This document shows positions 51,807 through 63,752 of a stretch of DNA of 64,000 bases, piece after piece. Positions within the stretch are counted from its first letter, which is position 1. Each line of letters starts with the position of its first letter. The position numbers were made by a program, and so were the translations under genes. This DNA comes from Valencia hispanica (taxonomy: Eukaryota > Chordata > Actinopteri > Cyprinodontiformes > Valenciidae): NCBI GenBank assembly GCA_963556495.2, contig OY747712.1:30834235-30898234 (forward strand), given 5' to 3'. The notes beneath the pieces are model-generated. The model ran no database searches and was not told the DNA's origin. It worked only from the letters and a program-made list of their open reading frames with translations.

Positions 51807-53095
51807 CAGCTATGGTAATAGAAGCTCGTCTTTTCATCACTTAAATTCACATTAATGCTGTGCACATTAGATTATCTTGTCAGATGGGACCAGTTGCTGG
51901 TCAAGGGGTTGTGTGCTATTATTTCTGGTGGTGTTTTGAGTTACCATGGCAATGGAAATCCCCGAGACACCACATAATATAATTGTTTTGAGTGGAAACT
52001 CACCAAGCTTTGAGTAATATCTTCACCAGATACTTTTTATTTTTAATTCTTTTACATTTTTCTTGGTTATTGCTTTGAAAAAGTGTTAGTCTTTCAAAAT
52101 AAAGTGAATACATTTTAATAGGGAATAAAAACATACAATTTAAATAGCAATATCTTAAATTGTTAAGGCTGGGAATGAAAAAAGTTATTAGCCTTTCACA
52201 ATAACATACTTAAGTCTTCCTTTTTCATGGTTAAATTATTACAATGGTAAGCTTCATATTTAAGCTTTAAAACCTAAAGCAGTTGGCTGTTAATCAGTAG
52301 TGAAAAAGGCTTTTTGTTGTTGGATGGTACACACTATGTGGTACTCACAGTATAACTTATTCAGGATTCATTGTAGCATCATCTTTCCTCCCAGCACGTT
52401 ACAGAATCCTCCCCTGGACTGACACAAGGAAACTAACGTTTGATCTTTGCTCATTATGGCTAACACTCATTGTCCAATATTTCAGAAATATAGATCCATG
52501 TTGCTTGAAGAGCTCCTGGATTTCCCTTGGGGAAATAGGGTCTTTCCTGCTGGCTGATTCCTTCCAAATGCATCCCTATTAAAACGCATTGTTGAGTTCT
52601 GAGCGTTTCTGGTCAAATTGACAAAAAAATGCTAGTAATCTAGTTGATTAAACCTAGACATAGTTATTGTTTTATTACAATATAATCAGATATTATCAAT
52701 GTTTCTCTGCATCAGAATGTATATGACCACAAAGCTGCTCCTGCTTTAGAAGCTGCATCCCTCTGCTCTCAATGAGATGAAGTTGAGGCATTATCAAGCA
52801 AAGGCCAGGGACTTTTCCATCTTTTGTGACAGATATTAGTACTGTTGGGTAAAATTGGACTTGCTGCCTAAGATGCTACCAGATTCTGCTTCATATGTGC
52901 ATATCATGTGACATGCACTGCTTTGTGGATGTCACATCTGACCGCGGCTAATGTTTCTCCTCTTTTGCCGCATTCTCTGTGTTTCTCCTTCGCCGCTGTG
53001 ATAGCAGGTAGCAGTTGTTAATGATCTGCGCCACTCAGTGAGCCCCATCATCTCTGACAAGGTCAGCCACCCTAAAGAAGACAGTGTATGCATGC

Positions 53096-53098
<3 letters not shown>
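51805..53098. other. Unique sequence, no gene seen
   Basis: AT-rich; no exon or repeat family recognised. Confidence 0.4.

Positions 53099-53132
<34 letters not shown>
53099..53132. repeat. (TG)n microsatellite
   Basis: About 17 TG units. Complementary to the CA tract 100 bp to its right. Confidence 0.95.
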
Positions 53133-53133
<1 letters not shown>

Positions 53134-53232
53134 ATGCTGTCAAAGCACTGCTCCCAATTACAAATGAATCATTGTGCTGAGTCACTTACTCCCCCTCCCT
53201 ATATCTCTCCAAGAGCAGACCAAGCACTAAAC

Positions 53233-53244
53233 TACACACACACA

Positions 53245-53296
<52 letters not shown>

Positions 53297-53306
53297 CACG
53301 CGCGCA
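53233..53306. repeat. (CA)n microsatellite
   Basis: CA repeat with small interruptions (CTCA, AA) ending CGCGCG. Confidence 0.95.
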
Positions 53307-54339
53307 TTCACACGCTCTTTGTGTAAACACATTGTGTTCCTCCTGAAGGAACACTATAGCTGAGGAAAAATACCAATAACAAGCCCAGAGTTAAGAGCCA
53401 GGATCAATTTGTTACTCTCTGTGTGTGGACGCGCGTGTGTGTGTAAGGCACATGTAGCAAGACTTCTTTGGCAAGCTGTGATTATTCTTAGATCTAGAAT
53501 TACAATCTGGGAAATGATCATAATCAATTAAGGCGTGGATATACAACTTTGTGTCTGCGTGTGTTTGTCTGTGTTTAAGGGAGGAAAGATAAATGTAGCT
53601 TTTATATTTTGGGAAAATTGAAAATGCTAGTGCACAATGAGAAGACTCGCACACCCTCTTTAGTCACTGACCAAGTTGACAGTGCGCTATGCATCTTTAC
53701 TTCTTGTCATGAAGATTATTGCTGTTCGGTTTTTTGGCAAGAACATCCTCCGGTTGATTGTGGGAACATTGGCACAGCTCCTGCACTTGGATCAGTGAGT
53801 GCACAGCTGCATTAGAAATACTCACAGTGAGAGGGTGCAGCACATTGAAACTACATTGGAGCCATGCGCCATGCTCCACCTCATCTACACCAAATTTACA
53901 AAGAAGCTGAATATGAGCTCGAGTGTTTGCATTTGTGGGACTTTCAGTGCTGAGGGCTGCAGCATGAGCAGTTTGAGGATTGGTGCTTTGCTATAAGGGC
54001 CTTAACTTTGAATACACTGTTAATGAGTGGTATAGCATGATAGCAATGGTCGATCACTGCTGTATTTTTTTCTGTTGCCTATGAGAGCTGATGCTTTTCT
54101 ACATACTCTTTTCCATAGTTGGTTTTAGCTTTTACATACTTACTATAGTCAGGATATAAAATGTTTATATAGCAGAACACTCCATTAAATATGGACCATT
54201 CTGCCTTTTAAAAATATTTACAGATTGCTGTTTAATGGTAACCAGTTTTTGTATTCTCTAGAAAATAACATGATTTCAATTACAAGTAGACACTCAAAAA
54301 AAGCTTGTTTTACTCATTAAACAAAAGATGTATACAGAA
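53307..54339. other. Unique sequence, no gene seen
   Basis: Ordinary sequence; short ORFs at 53609-53815 and 53799-53996 without motifs. Confidence 0.4.
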
Positions 54340-54920
54340 CTGGATTTTCTAACCAGGGAACATTTTAGGACAACCCCCCTCAGTGACCTTTAGCTGAAAC
54401 AACTGGAGTGAAGCACTTCATGCAGCCATCTACAAATCTCTAACATCTTTCTGAATAATGTCTGCCACAGCTCTTTAAGATGTTTTAGAGATTTCTTCCA
54501 TGTTCAGTGCATTGCCAAGCACCCCCACTATTTGAATGAGATCAAGATCTGGGCTTTGACTTGGCCATTTCAGCACTTTCCATTTCTTTGTTTTCACTCA
54601 GTCCTTCATTAATTTACTGTTATGTTTTGGGTCATTGTCATGCTGCAGGGTTTAGTTCTGATTAAACTATATTCAGTTCCAGTATGATGGTCTTCACCTG
54701 GAAAACTGTATTTGGTTTATCCCAAACATTTCATCTGCCCAAAGAACATTATTCCAGACGTTGTGTTTCTGCTCTGACTCTCATTTAGGGTTCTAAGGAA
54801 AAGTGGGACTTTTTGTGTCCTGTCTTATGTTGTATTGATTGTCTTTCGCTTTGAGCTGAATATTTTTGATGCATCATTAATGCCTTGGATATAAAACCAA
54901 TATCTTTCAATTTCTTGAGG
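54340..54920 (-). mobile_element. Tc1-like relic
   Basis: Minus-strand remains: AGATCTGGGCTTTGACTTGG encodes WPSQSPDLDLIQ after complementing, where the catalytic Glu of PDLNPIE has become Gln. Downstream, GCCACAGCTCTTTAAGATGT and CATCTGCCCAAAGAACATTA also follow the family order. Many stops. Confidence 0.8.
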
Positions 54921-57599
54921 ACCAATTATGCATTGCATAAAACATTTTTCCTGTTCCTACTTGCTGATGGTAGGTGAAGTATGCAGGATGATTAATGGAG
55001 GCATGCAGGGGTGAGGTTACCTGTTTGTGTGGACGCAGAGCCTCTTCATCATGGGTGAGGCGGAGCTGATCAGCAGGTGGAATAAACAGAGAGCTATCTC
55101 TGGACAGCAGACTTGCACACACTACTGCACCCTTCTACCACAAAACCAAACGGTTCACTTACATAAACACAACTTTGGTTTCCAATCATGGAGCAAATGA
55201 ATGTGCACGAGTGCACAAAAACTCGTGGGTGATGGAAAACAGAGATACATTTTATATGGGTAATTCACTGCAATCAGATGGGTCTTATGAGACCTTAGTG
55301 GAAAGGGTATACCATGTTTATAAAGTGCTCATTTCACTTGATGTGACCATCAGGTTAAAAAAGTTTTCAAATGAAAAAAGCTAACAGAATGTAGTTTTTT
55401 GATCCTCAATTAATATTATTATTTTTTTATTTTTTTTTATTTGATTAATTACTGAGTGGCTCAGAGGTTATTTATGAGTGGCAGCAGAATTCAGGGGCAA
55501 AAGCTGCAATAACATCACCAGGGAAACAATGTAATCGCATTATGCAAAAGTAAGAATGAAAGGATTTTGTATATTTGAATTAAGAATCCAGAAAAAAAAT
55601 CCTTATTTCTAACTAACGTGTATTTCCCTTGATACTCTCCCGGCCTTTCTCTCCCCAGGGAAAGGGCTCTCTGTTTGTTGGTGAGAAGAGAAGCGCTGCA
55701 GTCACACTGCTGTCAAAAAGTAGGTCAACCTATCCCACATTTCACTGCATGCCCAAAGCAGATGGGTGACAGCGGTAATTGGCATCAGGGGCCGAGGCGT
55801 GCTGTGATGGCTCTGTCTCCTGAGATAATGCATCTCAGCAGGGGTGGCTGGGAAAAACCTGGCGAGCAGCGTCAAAGCAAAAGGAAAACAGCTCCCCGCG
55901 CTGGCCGTAACTGTGTGCAGCAAAAGCACACGAGGTCATGAAGTGTCAAGATTTATAAAGATTCATCAGAACTTTTCTCTGCAGAGATGGACCTGTGCCA
56001 TTTCTATTTAAAGCTCCATTGTGCTGCTAAACACAGACTTAGCCTCCATCTGCTGTGACTTTGGCTAATGGTCTATCTAACTCTGGACGTAAAATACTCT
56101 GACACACACAAACTGTTTTTATTTTACCCAAAGCACGTTTACTCAAAAAATGCATAATAAGTTAAATTGTACTTAACTAAAACAAAGAATGCAGTGCAAA
56201 AGTTTTAAATAGTCCTCCACATCCCTATGATCACAATTGATACTGTGCTTCTATTAAGCAAAGCCAATTAGGGAATAATCATGTCCTCTACACAGTTTGA
56301 TAGCAATCAGGGCACATTGAGGGCCTTACTGTGTGATAATTGCATGTGATGTGGGAACGTCCACTGAAGACAGGGTCTTCCCTTTCTGTCAGTCAGTACA
56401 GGACTCTTTCACTGACTTAAAGGGAGCCAAGATGGACACCTAGTGGTAGAAAAACAGCAAATCTTGAAAATAATTTGTTTACATTAAAATGTCATTAATT
56501 TACTGCAGGTGTGAAGCATAATTTTTCTTCAAAGCATGAGTACACATACTTTTCTCTTTATAAGCACTCTATAGAATCAGTTTGTGCTGAAAACCTAATT
56601 CGAATGGGGAAGAATCAATGGGAAAATATTTTTCTTTGTTTACGCCCTGAGACTTCTGTAACTGCACGAGCAGCAGTCTTCTTCTTGTTAAGTGAATTTG
56701 TCAAACTGAGCCTTCATCTTAGTTTAGGATTATTTGACCCTGGGTCCTTCATATTTTTCATTCTGCCATCTATTAACTTTTTCTTTCAGTTTACTTTTCT
56801 TGGGTGTGCTTCTGAATACATATTTGAAGGTGGATTCTCATCGGCCTATTGTTTTCAGAGAGAACCAACTGCTTTTTGGAAGAGGCAGCAGTAACTCTCC
56901 ACTTTTAGCAAGCAAAGAAGAATGACAGATATATAATTTCTGCACTATTTGTCTTTCCAGACCTATTTTTTTCTCTAATTTATGTAAAACCTTCTACTTC
57001 GTTGCATGATGGGCCAGACACCAAGTTTGTAAATAAAAATATTGTGTATATCAGGTATTTCTTAGCATAAATGTTTAGGTTTGCTGAAATATGTCATGGG
57101 TTATTATGAGCAGTGGTAGTTTGTGATATGTGCATTGTGGCTTTCTGCCCAGGAAGGCATATGGCTGCAGAGACTGTTTTAATGCAAAAAATAAAAATGT
57201 CATCCAACATCTGCATCCTTAAAGAGTGTGTAGTTCAAATGTTGACAAAAGAAAACGCCATCACTTTAAGCACTACTCATTTTTGTTTTGTATTTTGAAG
57301 ACAGAGTTGTTTCTAAGAAACTACTGTGAGTAAGACTCCCTGCTGTTAGCCATGGACAGGAAACAGGCAACAAATTTACATCTGCTCACTAAAATTGGAC
57401 AGTTTGTCAACTTAGTACCAACTAAACATAATTTCATCTTCACAGCCTACCTGAGTGTTTTTGCTGACCATGCCTAGCTCTTTGTCACCACAGTGGACTG
57501 GTTGACTGATTACACATTTTTGGCAGAATACGATCTCACGATATTCAAATAATCTCAAACCGTTTCTTTTCTTTCTTTTTTTTTGAAAATTAGTTTACT
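54921..57599. other. Unique sequence; possible conserved noncoding block at about 55625-56060
   Basis: No exon recognised. The block at 55625-56060 is GC-richer, repeat-free and contains a perfect CTGAGAT-AATGC-ATCTCAG inverted repeat (55820-55838) around a TAATGCAT core, a homeodomain/POU-like site. It could be an enhancer for a nearby gene. Confidence 0.3.
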
Positions 57600-57750
57600 G
57601 AATTCCAATGGTCTAGTTCAGTGTAGAACCTGGGATGTGGCGGAACAAGAGATTTGCATCATGGTCACTGAAGTCACAGCTGTCCAAAGCCATGTTGTCA
57701 ATCATAATCTCAAAGCAATGTTCCAACATCTTGATAAATCAATGCAAGTA
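57600..57750 (+). mobile_element. Possible mariner-like C-terminal relic
   Basis: AACCTGGGATGTGGCGGAAC, AAGAGATTTGCATCATGG and CAATGTTCCAACATCTTGAT resemble the end of a transposase gene common in fish genomes (the SEECFQHLVESMP region). Weak match by eye. Confidence 0.3.
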
Positions 57751-58737
57751 GCTACGATTTAAGACGGTTGAAAAAGCCAAAACATGGTTTGTTCTGGTAC
57801 TACCATTGAAAATAGGTTGGCTAGTAAGTGTGTTTGCATTACTCCTTTATCTCTAAGTAATATCCCTGTTTTAATGGGATCGATCCAATGTATCATTTTT
57901 ACAAGATACATTGGACCCCCGGTTACACAGCCACCTGCGAATAGTTGAAATATCTGAGACTGGTGGTGGTCAATATAAACAGTATAAGGTAGAAATGATA
58001 TAAATTTAGACAACGGTAGAGATTCTGACTATACCGGCCTACTGCGATTGTGCATTTTGATGATGTCATCAAGCTGTGCCTATATACTTTGTACCGGGTA
58101 TGCAAGGAGAATAAATACTGATGTTCAGTGTTCATAAATACTCTAGGTATTGCAAACTTAAAAGTTTTCTATTTAACAGAAAAGAAACCTGTTGCATTTG
58201 AAGCATTTTTAAATCAAATATGTGCAGCTTTATTTTTGTGCGATATAAAATTTATAAATAACAGGAAAGTAGAAAAATGTTATTTGTCTTTTAAAATTTT
58301 GCACCACAGTTTAAACAATTTTGAATTTTGTTTTCATAACTTTTAGCTTTTATGTTATTTTAAATATCTTCGCCTTGGCTCATATTCGTCCTAATTTGTG
58401 AGAATATTTGTGTTGCATTTTTCGGAAAAAGATTTCCGATTTTTTTACATGCATTTTGCACAATGCATGTAAATTTAAATGATATCTCACACTTTTTTCA
58501 AGTTAATGTTCTGCTGCAGTGTATCTGGAATATGAGAATGAACAAAAACAGTAATTTTGACATATATAAAAAAATATATTGCAGTAAATATCATTACCGC
58601 CCATGCTTCAGATTATATTGCAACATAGATTTGAGGCCATATTGCCCAGCCCTACCTAAAACCCTCTCTAAAAACAATAACTGCCTTTTTTAATAGTTCA
58701 AACACCAAATATACCTTAATACCCATTAATCCACACA
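57751..58737. other. AT-rich unique sequence, no gene seen
   Basis: No recognised exon or repeat family. Confidence 0.4.
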
Positions 58738-58990
58738 GTGGAAACCGTCACGATCTTCTTCATTTCCGCTCTTCGGGGGGTACAGCCAAACAGTGGCAAA
58801 GACTTATTTTTTTGCTTTGCAAACGCCAGCCAATAGTGTGTAAGGTGGCATAGCACCTAGGTACATCACCATTCCCAAGCAGCAATTTCTTTTGAATATT
58901 TTTATATATGGAAGAATCCGTGAATAGGTGAATGCGCCAATCCTGGGGTTCGTGTACACATGGCATTTTATCAGTTTCTTTACAAATAGC
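58738..58990. mobile_element. Possible non-autonomous DNA element
   Basis: Starts CAGTGGAAACCGTCACGATC and ends with ATCCTGGGGTTCGTGTAC. The ends partly resemble the element at 11983-12310. Weak. Confidence 0.3.
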
Positions 58991-59005
58991 TTAGTTGCTT
59001 GTGAA

Positions 59006-59055
59006 CACTTAATTTCCTTCTGGGATCAATACAATATTTTAGAATTGAAATTAAT
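59006..59055 (+). mobile_element. Rex1-type LINE 3' tail
   Basis: CACTTAATTTCCTTCTGGGA then TCAATACAATATTTTAGAAT matches the last bases of the Rex1-type element at 40985-41030. Only about 50 bp. Confidence 0.7.
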
Positions 59056-60395
59056 AGCCTAGTCATCATCAGAATGGTTCAATGTCAAAATAATTTTTTC
59101 CTTAAAACTTATTTTGAGCTCACGTTTGTAACTAAATGGGAGATGTAGACGTTTTCCTTCCCTCCCTCTCCAGATTGTTTAACGAGTGGCGGATCTAGAC
59201 CAACACATTATGGGGGCCAGGTTGAGACCAGCTGCTCTGTTAAAGAGGCACATTCATAGTAAAACAACACTGCAAACATTGCCTTTAGATATTTTATGTT
59301 TTGGTGTGTAATTTCAGCAATATGATATCAGCAATTCAGTAACTGTTGCTTTAAATACAATAGCTTTTCAATAAGTTTCAAAATATAACATAAATGAACC
59401 ACAGTTTTCCACATCTTGCATTAAGCCATCCTGGACCCCCTCCACAAAACCACCCCTCTGATTTATTCACCTCGCTATAACAAGTATTCAAATATAGTGT
59501 GAAGTAAAAATGCTCTAATAAATTATTCACATCTTTCCTAAATGTTAGTTTTATGACAGTATTTTATTCTTTTACAAATATTTGTCTTTAGTGATGTTTC
59601 ACTAACTGATATAACAAAACATTGTCAGTGGAAGATTTAAATTGCTATGGCAAATCTGCAAAACAAGCTAGGTTAAAAAAAGATTTTTCATGCCTTTTAA
59701 CAATGTTCTAACATAGTATAGCTATAAATATTTTGTGGAGATTAAAAATAAATAAATAATGAAGTGGTCATGTCGCAGTTGTCTAAAAACCTCAGCCAAT
59801 AACATGGCTCGGTCCGAAACCAACGACTGGACCATTTGGTTGTCTCTCACTGGACACCACTGGTGTGAGAGGTTCTCCGATCAATACTGTCAGAGAAGGA
59901 GAAACAGCGACCACTTCAACTTTAGGACAAACTACCAGAGTCCCAAAATGAAAAACGCCATTTGAAGTCGCAGAAAGCAAAAAATGTTTCCAACATATTA
60001 CTTCACGAAAACTGCGATTGGTGTTTTGCGCTCGTTTACTGTGGCACACGCATTCCCATATCAGGGGGGCGTGGCCTAGGGACGATAGCCAACGGGAGAG
60101 GTGCGAGTTCTATGACTTTATGTCAAAAAGCTAGCTTGTTCTGTAGATTTGGTATAGCAGCTTTCATCTACAGCATTAAAACTTTTTCCTCTTAGACTAA
60201 AACCAAACCTTTCTGAGCAAAAATACACAGAACAGTTCTATTAATACAGCAGCAGCCTTGGTTGTTTTCATAAGGCACATTTAACAAAATAATACTGCTA
60301 ATATTGGGTAAAATAATATTGCTAGAAAATTCGAACATTTGTCACAAGCAGTTTCACATCATACCTCGCTTACTGAAAAACTATTTCCAAAGTCT
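59056..60395. other. Intergenic sequence downstream of mul1, no gene seen
   Basis: Contains a moderately GC-rich block (59755-60130) with a 68-codon ORF that has no motif; it could be another MITE interior. Nothing is assigned. Confidence 0.35.
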
Positions 60396-60456
60396 TTTTA
60401 TTTCAGATTTATTTTAGAGCTTTAGTGCACTGAACTTAAATGGTCACACAGGTGCC
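60396..60456 (-). terminator. mul1 3' UTR with polyadenylation signals
   Basis: Two TTTATT sequences (AATAAA on the minus strand) at 60397-60402 and 60408-60413 lie only 45-60 bp after the stop codon, so the 3' UTR may be very short. Confidence 0.45.
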
Positions 60457-61297
60457 TTACGCCTGAAAGTATGGCAGAACCCGGACAATGTTCTGTCGAC
60501 AGATGGGGCACCTTTTCTGTGGGAGGGTCTGGTAGCAGACGTAGCAGCAGCACACATGTGCACAGTCCAACAGGATGCAGTCCCTTGGTTCACTGAGACA
60601 AATCACACAGACATTCTCCACATGATTGCTGTTAGCTCCGTCTTGAGGACCCTCTCCGTATGCTCTGTTGGCACGCGATCGTGCGGCTTCAGCCTGCAGC
60701 CGGGCAAACTCCCTGTTTGCTCGATCCTGCTCCCAGTGAACTTTTAAGGTGCGGTAGAAACGTAGGCTAGCCCAGAGGAGGACTGCTGTTCCCGCCAAGG
60801 CAGAAATTATAGCCAACACCTTCCAACAAGCAGCTATTGTGTCCGTTTCATTTCGCAGGCTTTCGAAGTCTGCCATGGTCAAGAAATACGGTGAATTATC
60901 AGAAGGGGGTCGAAGAGTCAGAGTGCCGTCTTTGTCTAGGATCAACTCGCCGACGCCGGTAAGAGTCGTGCCCACCTATAAGTCAGAAATATATTGTTTA
61001 GTAAGAAGCATCAAAACTATGAAACCTCTAAGTGGAAGATTTGCTAGATTCTTTTAACAACTGACCTTCAGCATTTCTTCAATCTCCAGGTGACCTTTGG
61101 ACTTTTCTCCGCTGAAGAAAACTTCTACAAACTCTCCAACACTATAAGTGGCCTGGTAAAATTTCTCATTGGTGATCTCTGTATACACTCCATCTGCTTG
61201 CAGAGGAGACTGGACTTTGACTGCAGCCTGGTCTGATCCAACCAGAACAAAAGGCACCTTATTCACTCTTTGGTGCACGATGCGTTCTGAGTCCAAC
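60457..61297 (-). CDS. mul1: Mitochondrial E3 ubiquitin protein ligase 1, last two coding exons
   Basis: Exons 61297-61066 (77 codons after one base of a split codon) and 60975-60457 (172 codons and stop), joined across a 90-bp intron with GTCAGT donor and TTATAG acceptor. The first exon and the start of the second form the beside-a-membrane (BAM) domain, ending in the conserved GEKSKGHLEIEEMLKVGTTL and TGVGEL segments. A transmembrane helix follows (VLAIISALAGTAVLLWASL, exon-2 residues 53-71), then an Arg-rich stretch and a C-terminal RING (C123-x2-C126, C138, H140, C147, C156-x2-C159 by exon-2 numbering; CVICLS to RCPICRQ). MUL1 sits in the outer mitochondrial membrane with the RING in the cytosol and ubiquitinates or SUMOylates fission and signalling proteins. 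The N-terminal exons with the first membrane helix lie beyond 61300 and were not found. Fish have more than one mul1-like gene; I cannot say which this is. Confidence 0.95.
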
Positions 61298-61454
61298 CTG
61301 TAACAAATAGAGATGAAGTAAAAGAAAATGGTTCTGCTTAGCAAAAATAAACGGTAAAGTTTTTAACTTTGTGTGATAATATCATGTACTGTAAGTATTA
61401 ATGAGCTATAAGCTTATTAATTGCATGGCCATGCCTAAAAGAGCAATAAATATA
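61298..61454 (-). other. mul1 intron, repeat-free start
   Basis: Acceptor TTGTTACAG on the minus strand at 61298-61306 precedes the first seen exon. The intron extends to the right, probably through all the mobile elements that follow. Confidence 0.6.
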
Positions 61455-61974
61455 ATGTCTTGCAAAGGCATGAATAACCCTTAAACATTTTCCACACTTT
61501 CTGTTGTATCACTGACAAAAACTTAAATGTATTTTATTGGGTTTTTATGTGACAGAACAAAGCATAGTTATGAATTAAAATGAATATTAATCCCACTACA
61601 TAATCAAGCAGCCTCAATATATAGTCCACCTCAGTATAAATACACCTGTTCTGTGAAGGCCTCAAAGGTTTGCTAGAGAGCAGTAGTGAACAAACAGAAA
61701 GAAAAAGACAATGAAACACAGAAGACAAGTCAGGGATGATGTTTAAAGCTTTCATAGGTTATAAGAAAAATATCACAAGCTTTGGACACCATCATATAAG
61801 AATTTAAGTAATATGGCACAATTGCAAAACAACCATGAGATGGGAATCCACCTAAGCTGACAGGCCTGGCAAGGAGGGCATCATTGAAAGAAACAGTCCA
61901 GAAGCCCACGACAACTCTGGAGGAGTGGCCATAGCTCAGGTAGAAGAATGCACTGGTTGAACAACCCTAGGCCA
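61455..61974 (+). mobile_element. Tc1-like relic, left part
   Basis: TCTTGCAAAGGCATGAATAA at the left end, ACACCTGTTCTGTGAAGGCC and GTGAACAAACAG match the 5' part of Tc1-type elements. ACAACTCTGGAGGAGTGGCC and ATAGCTCAGGTAG correspond to the TLEE-x-AQV region. Interrupted at 61975 by a MITE. Confidence 0.75.
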
Positions 61975-62480
61975 TTAAAAGGGGCTATATGCAATTTTCT
62001 GAAATTTAAACTCGCGACTGACCCCATGTGGCCAAAAACGGAACTGCTCTTCCTTTCTGCTCGCTCTCGCAGCGCGCGCTCCTACGCCGGTCGCTCTCAA
62101 TCTTCAATCTTTTTAAGGCACTTGTCAGGGTTTAACTTTTTTAGTCTTATGTGGAGTTACTATTGGTGTCAAAGTTGTCCTGAGTCTCTTCAGTGTATTC
62201 GCACAATCCATTGAACTGCTTGCCAGTGCTGACTACCGGTGGTGGCAGAGTGATCTGAAACATTTAACATGAACACGCTTGACGTCACATCTATAGACAG
62301 CGCGGGAAAATCGGACCCGACAGAAAATAGAAAAAATTGGATACAGGCTAATAGGTGCACCCACTGTGAGCTGACAAGGTGTCAATATGCTCATCAGGAG
62401 ATGTTTGAGTCATAAATGGTCAAATGAAAAGGCTATTGTTACATTTATTTTGGGGAAAAAGTTGCATTTAGCCTCTTTAA
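61975..62480. mobile_element. TTAA-flanked MITE inserted in the Tc1 relic
   Basis: TTAA at 61975-61978 and 62477-62480. Inverted ends AAGGGGCTATATGCAA and TTGCATTTAGCCTCT match apart from an indel and two changes. The interior is GC-richer with CGCTCTCGCAGCGCGCGCTC. A different family from 51114-51589. Confidence 0.8.
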
Positions 62481-62663
62481 CAGAGGTGGGCAGAGAAGCA
62501 GAAATTGTACTCAAGTAAGAGTAGCGTCACTTCAAAATAATATTATTCAAGTAAAAAGCACAGTGCACTAAAACTACTACTAGAAGTACATTTTTTTCAA
62601 AAAGTTACTCAAGTAAAATGTAACTGAGTACCGGTAAATGTAACTAGTCACTAACCACCTCTG
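62481..62663. mobile_element. hAT-like MITE, 183 bp
   Basis: The ends are CAGAGGTGGGCAGAG and CTAACCACCTCTG. The interior has repeated TACTCAAGTAA motifs. It abuts the TTAA MITE directly at 62480/62481. Flanking octamers do not match, so the target duplication is lost. Confidence 0.78.
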
Positions 62664-62935
62664 TCAATTTACTCCATATACCTTGCCCATATGGGAGAAT
62701 GTGAAGAGGATAGCCAACGGGAAAAGAAAGCTATACGAAAAGAGTCTTTGGCGCTGACCACAGACCAAGTAGGGGGACACAGCAAGTGGAAGTATGTGTT
62801 CCAATCGTGCAAAATGCTGTTTATGGCGGAAAGCTACCACTGTCCATCAGCATAAAGTTAAAATGGTGGCAGCGTCTTGTTGTGGGGATGCCTTTTTCAG
62901 CAGGGACAGAAAAACTGGCCAGAGTTAAAGGAAAG
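62664..62935 (+). mobile_element. Tc1-like relic, continued
   Basis: TGTCCATCAGCATAAAGTTA, AATGGTGGCAGCGTCTTGTT and GTGGGGATGCCTTTTTCAGC match the family's HKVKxGGSxxVVGMPFSAG-like central part, degenerate. Probably the right part of the element that starts at 61455. Confidence 0.6.
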
Positions 62936-63265
62936 ATGGAGGAGCTCTGAAGATCCACATCTCAGGTAGGTGAATCTGTTAACAATTGTACACTCCACAA
63001 ATCTGTCTTTTTTAGAAGAGTGGCCAGTTTTGAAAGACAGACATTGTGCTACAGTTTGCCACAAGCCACAGAAAAACCTCTGGTCAGATGAGACCAAACT
63101 GAATTTTGTCTGTCAAACAAAATGCCATGAGTGGGGGAAACTATAATCGCACATCAACCTGCACACACCATCCCCACTGTGAACCATAGAGGTGGCATTA
63201 TTGTGCGGTGGGGATACTTGTTCTCCAGGAGGGACAGGGATGCTGGTCAGAAAGTTGCTCTTATA
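62936..63265 (+). mobile_element. Second Tc1-like relic
   Basis: Restarts the Tc1 order: GATCCACATCTCAGGTAGGT (STAQVG), CACAAATCTGTCTTTTTTAG (HKSGLF), TACAGTTTGCCACAAGCCAC (QFATSH), CTGGTCAGATGAGACCAAAC (WSDETK) and ACACCATCCCCACTGTGAAC (HTIPTVN). Decayed and without its ends. Confidence 0.75.
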
Positions 63266-63752
63266 TGAACCTATAGTTAATTTCTCTTTGAGAAATTTGT
63301 CAGTAGAGTTGGGTAAAATAAACAACAAAACAAAACAGACAGTGGTAGCCCACTACTTAATACAAGGAACGCCTGGCATTTAAATGCTAAATATACCATC
63401 TAAATACATATGTATGGAGGACTACGGGGGTCATTGGAAAAGCAATACAGCATTTTGACGATGAGTGCTTAATTGTGAATTAAAAATATAGATTGCTAAA
63501 TATAATTTCAAATTCAACAATTAATCCATACCAAAAAAAGACACATTTGATAAGCATTTTGTTATTACACATTTTAAATTGAAATACTAAAGAGGAATTG
63601 CAAATTGTATTTATTATTTGATTATTAAATACTGTGATTTGAAAATGTTTTTCAAATCCTATTTCAAAATTAAGAACTAAATATCTTTCCTTTTCATACA
63701 TTTAAAAAAGTTATTCCCTTTTCTACATTTGTTTTCTCTTTCCAGGTCTCAT
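63266..63752. other. AT-rich sequence, no gene seen
   Basis: No exon of mul1 or repeat family recognised. Confidence 0.4.

Noticed and set aside
53038..53346. 102-codon ORF of CV and TH repeats
   Set aside because: Translation of the TG and CA microsatellites.
59759..59965. 68-codon ORF and its 85-codon antisense near mul1
   Set aside because: No motif, no splice context; perhaps the inside of an old repeat.
62897..63328. Minus-strand ORFs as missing mul1 exons
   Set aside because: They are antisense to Tc1-like fragments, and do not resemble the BAM domain start.
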